This document shows positions 59,799-64,000 of a stretch of 64,000 nt of DNA, piece by piece. Every line of letters begins with the position of its first letter. The stretch's first letter is position 1. The position numbers were made by a program, and so were the translations under genes. The stretch is from Adiantum capillus-veneris (taxonomy: Eukaryota; Streptophyta; Polypodiopsida; Polypodiales; Pteridaceae), in the NCBI GenBank assembly GCA_014529385.2, contig CM043957.1:83115881-83179880 (forward strand), in the 5' to 3' direction. A model generated the notes under the pieces. That model had not been told where the DNA came from. It was given only the letters and a program-made list of their open reading frames with translations, and ran no database searches.

Positions 59799-60265
59799 TT
59801 GATGCATATGATTGAATCGTGGTTAGAATCGTGGTTAATCGATGCACGAACACATGAATTAAAGCAGAAGAAATTAGAAGATGATATGGAAGAGGCATTA
59901 GCTACTATGTACACTAAATGCAATATGTTCAAGTGCTATGATCCGATGGGATACCTTTTTATGAGATGGAGATGCGGGCTCGTCAAGTTCCATAGGACCT
60001 TATGGCGAAATTGTTTAAGCGGTTGGCTATTCCAAGTTTGACTGCACATGTAGAAGATCTTTCCACGGAATGTGCAGATTATTGGGAGTATTTTAAGAAG
60101 TGGTTTTGCGTACTAGTAATGAATATATGGCAAGCAAAAAGGAATATGATGATAAACAGACACCAAACTAGAAGAATTTTGGAAACAAGTTTGTGTGAAA
60201 TTAGCAGCAGAGAAAGATGCCTTGGGAGATGCCTTGGGAGATGTTGCACAAATTGGATGCTCTAA
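59799..60265 (+). pseudogene. possible Gag-like leader coding of the element at 59650
   Basis: Two overlapping frames (59799-60041 and 60002-60265) follow the primer site by about 130 bases. The first has an acidic, helical look (W-L-I-D-A-R-T-H-E-L-K-Q-K-K-L-E-D-D-M-E). No capsid motif or zinc knuckle is recognised. The only support is position and non-repetitive composition. Confidence 0.25.
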
Positions 60266-60591
60266 TGAGCATGCCAAAAGACAAATTGTGTTCCCAATTA
60301 CCAACACAGTTTGGGTGTTTTCTCTTGATTCAACATAGGTTTCCATGTATTACAAAGAATACAGGTGCTATGAGCTCGACACAAAGCTTAAACTCGGTGG
60401 ATCCAAAGAAAACTTGAAGTAAATTTAACATGGTTGCATGGAGTTGGGGCTAAGATACGATCTTATGTTGTGTAAAGATTGCAGAATGCGCACACATTAT
60501 GGGTTTTTGCAACCACCTATGTCGAAAGAGTTTTATGTTCCTCCAATGTTTGGATAGTTTCTTCTTATTATGTTTGATCTAGGAGGGCAAA

Positions 60592-61250
60592 ATGATATAT
60601 ATGGCTTTCGGTAGGGCATGTCTATGTGCCAAGACACAAGGGTTTTGTTGGGTAAAAGGTCTTCAAAATTTGATGAAGTTGGCACATATCGGAGAATGTG
60701 CAAGTTTAGAGGGGGTTGATGCCATGCCGCTTTGCAGGCATGGGATGAAAGACAAGGATCTCCATGCATTTTTGATCTATTCCACATTTTCTTATGACAT
60801 CAAATTGACTAAAATGTATGCTAATTGTGGGTTTTGGAACCATTAGATGAGGTGTCATTCCTGCAAGACAAGGTGCAGTGACACTGTCAAAACGAGAGTT
60901 TATAGGATAAAAGCGTAGTGCTTGACCCACTCTCCAAGCATATCTTTATGGCTCATCAATCACAGTCCAAACAAGAAAGATATGGGCAGTATAAGAATTC
61001 TCGGGGCCAGTTCAGTTCTTTTTGGGCCAGGTTTGAGATGCATGCTAGGTGATCAATTTTTGGGTGTATGCATCTTGTATGTTTTGCACTTCCAAAATAA
61101 GTAACATGCTTGAGGAGTTGGAGTTGATTGCGGGATATGCCAAACATGGCAGTGACAAGGAAATTTGGGATGTAGTGATAGCAACACTTTGGTCGACATG
61201 TAAGCTAATTGTGGTGTGCTTGAGGAGAGAGGGCGTTCGCCCATAACTAT
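60592..61250 (+). pseudogene. PPR-protein-like relic
   Basis: Three short stretches have the flavour of plant pentatricopeptide repeat proteins. One is L-T-K-M-Y-A-N-C-G (about 60810), compare L-V-D-M-Y-A-K-C-G. Another is E-L-I-A-G-Y-A-K-H-G (about 61115), compare L-I-A-G-Y-A-Q-H-G. The third is R-R-E-G-V-R-P (about 61226), compare M-x-x-E-G-V-x-P. They occur in the right order for PLS-type repeats, in different frames with stops between. PPR proteins bind organellar RNA. If real, this is a decayed PPR copy; the evidence is short motifs only. Confidence 0.35.
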
Positions 61251-62491
61251 GGACCTCCATGGCCACCCAATGGATTGGAGGGGGGGAGATGCTATCAAAG
61301 AAACATGTTGTGTCTAGCAATGCTTTGGTGATTATGTATGCTGCCCAAAGGGGTAAAAGAGGAGGTCTACTATCGTCGTCTTTTTTTTGGGGTGTAAATG
61401 ACACACACTATAAAAAAGGAGAAAACGGGGGGGGGGGAGTAAAGCCAAGGGACGGTCACAGTGTGGTGATTGTCATTGTGGATGCATGCAAAAAGGAAAA
61501 AAAGGAGAGGCGAATGGCTTGCTTTTAGTCAGGAGATTAAAAAAAAAGAGAGAAGGAAAGGAAAGCGCCGACGATGGAGAAAGGGAAAAGAAGAAGAAAG
61601 AAAAGAAGGAGCAAAGGAGAAGAACAAGGTGAAAATTCACGGTGGCCTAAAGGAGGACAAAAGACTGGGGAATGGCAATGTTAAGGTTGGTTACAAGGTA
61701 GCATAATGTATGTTGTGGAATGATCAAACCAATACATGAAGTTGGTCTCTGATTCATAGTTGGAGATTGTTGAGCTAGCCCAAATGTGGTATAAAGATTC
61801 ATGGATAGTTGTAACATCTGTTATTGATTGTATAATGCTAAATTTATTTAGGAAAGAGGAAAGGCGATTGTAGGAAGTGTTAGGAACTTTAATGTCAATG
61901 TTGAAGTTATGGCAAGGTAATAATTGGAATTTCCACAATGTGTTGTTCAGGCAATGACGTTAACACATCCATTAGTATGCAATATGTCAATTCTTGGATG
62001 AGAGATACTTGCATAATCAAAGTGGATGAGTGTCTTTTGGTGGAGAATTGAGATGCCCATTTTTCCATTAAATTGGTGTTGTAGAAAGCGTGGTATTGCA
62101 TGTGGTATTTTTTTGTTAGCCTTGTCTCTTGAAAACAGAGTACATGTGATTCCATTAGGATGGAATTTGTTGTAATCTTTGTTATGTGTTTATTGAAGGA
62201 GACAATGTGTAGAGATTGAATGATAACATGTGTGTTTGAGTAAGCTTCTAATGGATTTTGGGCGGAGATCCATTTAGCTTGTACTTGTAGGCAATGTAAT
62301 TCTTCCAACACAGTTTGGTCAACTTTGATATGGGAAAGCTATATTCTTTTGAGCAGGTACATGTTTGTAATGAAATATGGCTATAACATTAATTGTAGTG
62401 GAAATGAAATAACAATAGTGACTCATTCCCTTTAAGAGGATTCGTAGAAGAGTAATTGATTGAAGGTAGGAAAATGAACACCAGACCTAAT

Positions 62492-62492
<1 letters not shown>
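61251..62492. other. no gene seen
   Basis: Includes a Lys/Arg/Glu-rich purine stretch at 61490-61640 that is low complexity rather than coding. Confidence 0.4.

Positions 62493-62571
<79 letters not shown>
62493..62571 (+). repeat. (AG)39 microsatellite
   Basis: About 79 bases of pure AG. Confidence 0.98.
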
Positions 62572-62575
<4 letters not shown>

Positions 62576-62602
62576 ACAACATTTGAGAATTACTTGGAGC
62601 CG

Positions 62603-62944
62603 CTCCCCCCTCCAAAAGGCTTTTGTACTATAGATTCTCCCATGTAGAGATACTTGGTACAATACAAGATTGATGTTCCTTGAGACCTCATTTGTGCAAT
62701 AAAGATGGAAATCTTCATGCACCAAGATAATGCTTTTAAATATCTTACCAAAGCATAAACTTATCCCTGGCCTCTCCCCCCTCCAAAAGGCTTTTGTACT
62801 ATAGATTCTCCCATGTAGAGATACTTGGTACAATACAAGATTGATGTTCATTGAGACCTCATTTGTGCAATAAAGATGGAAATCTTCATGCACCAAGATA
62901 ATGCTCTTAAATATCTTACCAAAGCATGAACTTATCCCCGGCCT
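62603..62944 (+). repeat. 171-bp tandem duplication, two copies
   Basis: CTCCCCCCTCCAAAAGGCTT at 62603 recurs at 62774. The two 171-bp copies differ at only a handful of positions. The period is a multiple of three, so a minus-strand frame stays open across both. Confidence 0.95.
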
Positions 62945-63237
62945 CAGTCCCAAGACCTCAAACACCTTCGAAGGTGGAGAGAGCTAGCAGGGAATGAGGG
63001 TAGGGAAGAGGAAGAAGTGATAACATACGAGAAAGAAGTAGTGTCCTCTCATACAATTACTCATAGAGCTTAGCATAGCATAGTAACATAGTAAAGGAGA
63101 TGAAGAAGATGGCAAGCATAGCATTGAAGCATGGCTATTGGTTGGATTTGCACTCCATAGCCAAGAGTTGTTGGTGTAGGCTCTCAACTTCTCAAGCTTG
63201 AAGAAGGAGATGGATTTCTTGTAGAACACACCATGAG

Positions 63238-63240
<3 letters not shown>

Positions 63241-63311
<71 letters not shown>
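63241..63311 (+). repeat. (GA)35 microsatellite
   Basis: About 71 bases of GA. Confidence 0.98.
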
Positions 63312-63313
<2 letters not shown>

Positions 63314-63608
63314 GGTATATGGTCAAGCTACCCCCCTCCTTGCTTGGGTCGACCCCCTCTTCTAGCTCTAGCTTGCTAGCTCTAGCTTGCAAATGATTGG
63401 ACCTCCTCTAGCCTGGCCAATCACAAGCTTTGTGCATAACAAGCAACAAGGGTAGCATTAGGAGAAGTGTTCTACTTACCCCTTTGAGAGAGAGGACTTT
63501 AATATTGATTGAAATATCAATTAAATAAACTCAGTTCTCATTGGACCCCTTTAGAGGTCAACCAATAGGCTTTAGGCACGGGGAGGAGCTTGACATGTGT
63601 CCTTGTTT

Positions 63609-63776
63609 CCTCTTTGGACTTGGATTGCCTTGAGTGTGTGTGTGTGTGCTCTCTCTCTTGCCCCTACTTGTAGGGCTAACCCCCACTTGTTGCCTCTTTG
63701 GACTTGGCTTGCCTTGAGTGAGTGTGTGTGTGCTCTCTCTCTCTTGCCATTACTTGTAGGGCTCACCCCCGCTTGT
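63609..63776 (+). repeat. 84-bp tandem duplication with GT and CT runs
   Basis: CCTCTTTGGACTTGG at 63609 recurs at 63693. Each copy contains a GTGTGT run, a CTCTCTC run and ACTTGTAGGGCT. Confidence 0.9.
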
Positions 63777-63812
63777 GTAGGGATCCATGTTGACTTTGGA
63801 ACACCTCATCCC

Positions 63813-63945
63813 TTAAGCACCTTAGTCATGAAGCCCCTCAAGCACCTTGGTCATAAAACATGACAAGCACCTCAAGCACCTTAATCATCTAGCATGACAA
63901 CCACCTCAAGAACCTTAGTCAGCAAGCACGACAAGCACCTCAAGC
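63813..63945 (+). repeat. minisatellite of CTCAAGCACCTTAGTCAT units
   Basis: About four imperfect units of 20-40 bases around AAGCACCTTAGTCAT and GCATGACAAGCACCTCAAG. Confidence 0.8.
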
Positions 63946-64000
63946 TTGGGGCGGGTCCCCACTTCAATCTCAGCCCTAGCTTGCCTAAGGTCCTACGTCT

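Noticed and set aside
61470-61706. Lys/Arg/Glu-rich 78-codon frame resembling a nuclear basic protein
   Set aside because: It is a purine-run artefact with no flanking coding signal or homologous copy.
63813-63945. Regularly repeated short units that could suggest a CRISPR-like array
   Set aside because: The units are imperfect, have no unique spacers of constant length, and the window is plant nuclear DNA. It is an ordinary minisatellite.

Overview
The window looks like nuclear DNA of a land plant with a large, repeat-rich genome. The grounds are Ty3/gypsy Tat-lineage elements (two RNase H domains), a chromodomain gypsy element, Ty1/copia elements, very long dinucleotide tracts and almost no single-copy coding sequence. 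A seed-free plant such as a fern is plausible, but nothing here decides it. No intact host gene, rRNA, tRNA or CRISPR array could be supported. Nearly everything is retrotransposon of various ages.

Layout. 1-4104: 3' part of a decayed Gag-protease element with an unusual array of W-x-P-K motifs and no reverse transcriptase (RT). 5537-6494: an LTR-like block. 6490-9250: fused relics of a copia RT and a gypsy RT-RNase H-integrase, followed by LTR-like sequence with TATA box and CT tract (9317 to about 10000). 10001-16616: decayed sequence with at least two more gypsy 3' ends (LTR starts 10086 and 14585). 16617-16988: long CA tracts. 17131-26837: a Ty1/copia element on the minus strand, broken by a 1,976-bp solo LTR (17863-19838) and by a young deletion-derivative chromovirus (22266-25883, duplicated target GCGAC). 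26838-28016: flank with a possible host exon. 28017-40325: a 12.3-kb, nearly intact Tat-type gypsy element (element 1). 43643-53018: a related but decayed Tat-type element (element 2). 53019-64000: tandem repeats, GA tracts, an AT-rich 152-bp repeat block, one LTR/primer-site junction at 59650 and weak coding relics.

How the parts work together. In element 1 the LTR supplies a TATA promoter and a U5 hairpin. Downstream lie a primer binding site, four small leader ORFs, Gag, one long Pol polyprotein (zinc knuckle, protease, RT, inactive-looking RNase H, second archaeal-type RNase H, integrase) and a polypurine tract.

The most interesting signal is the pre-gag region of element 1. Four ORFs form two homologous pairs: a short type of 70/72 residues and a longer type of 191/152 residues with an F-box-like N-terminal motif. 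A decayed homologue of the short type sits in the same position in element 2, so this looks like a conserved, undescribed accessory module of this lineage. Both elements also share a U5 hairpin followed at once by a copy of the first nine to ten bases of their primer binding site, and both are flanked by 4-bp target duplications.
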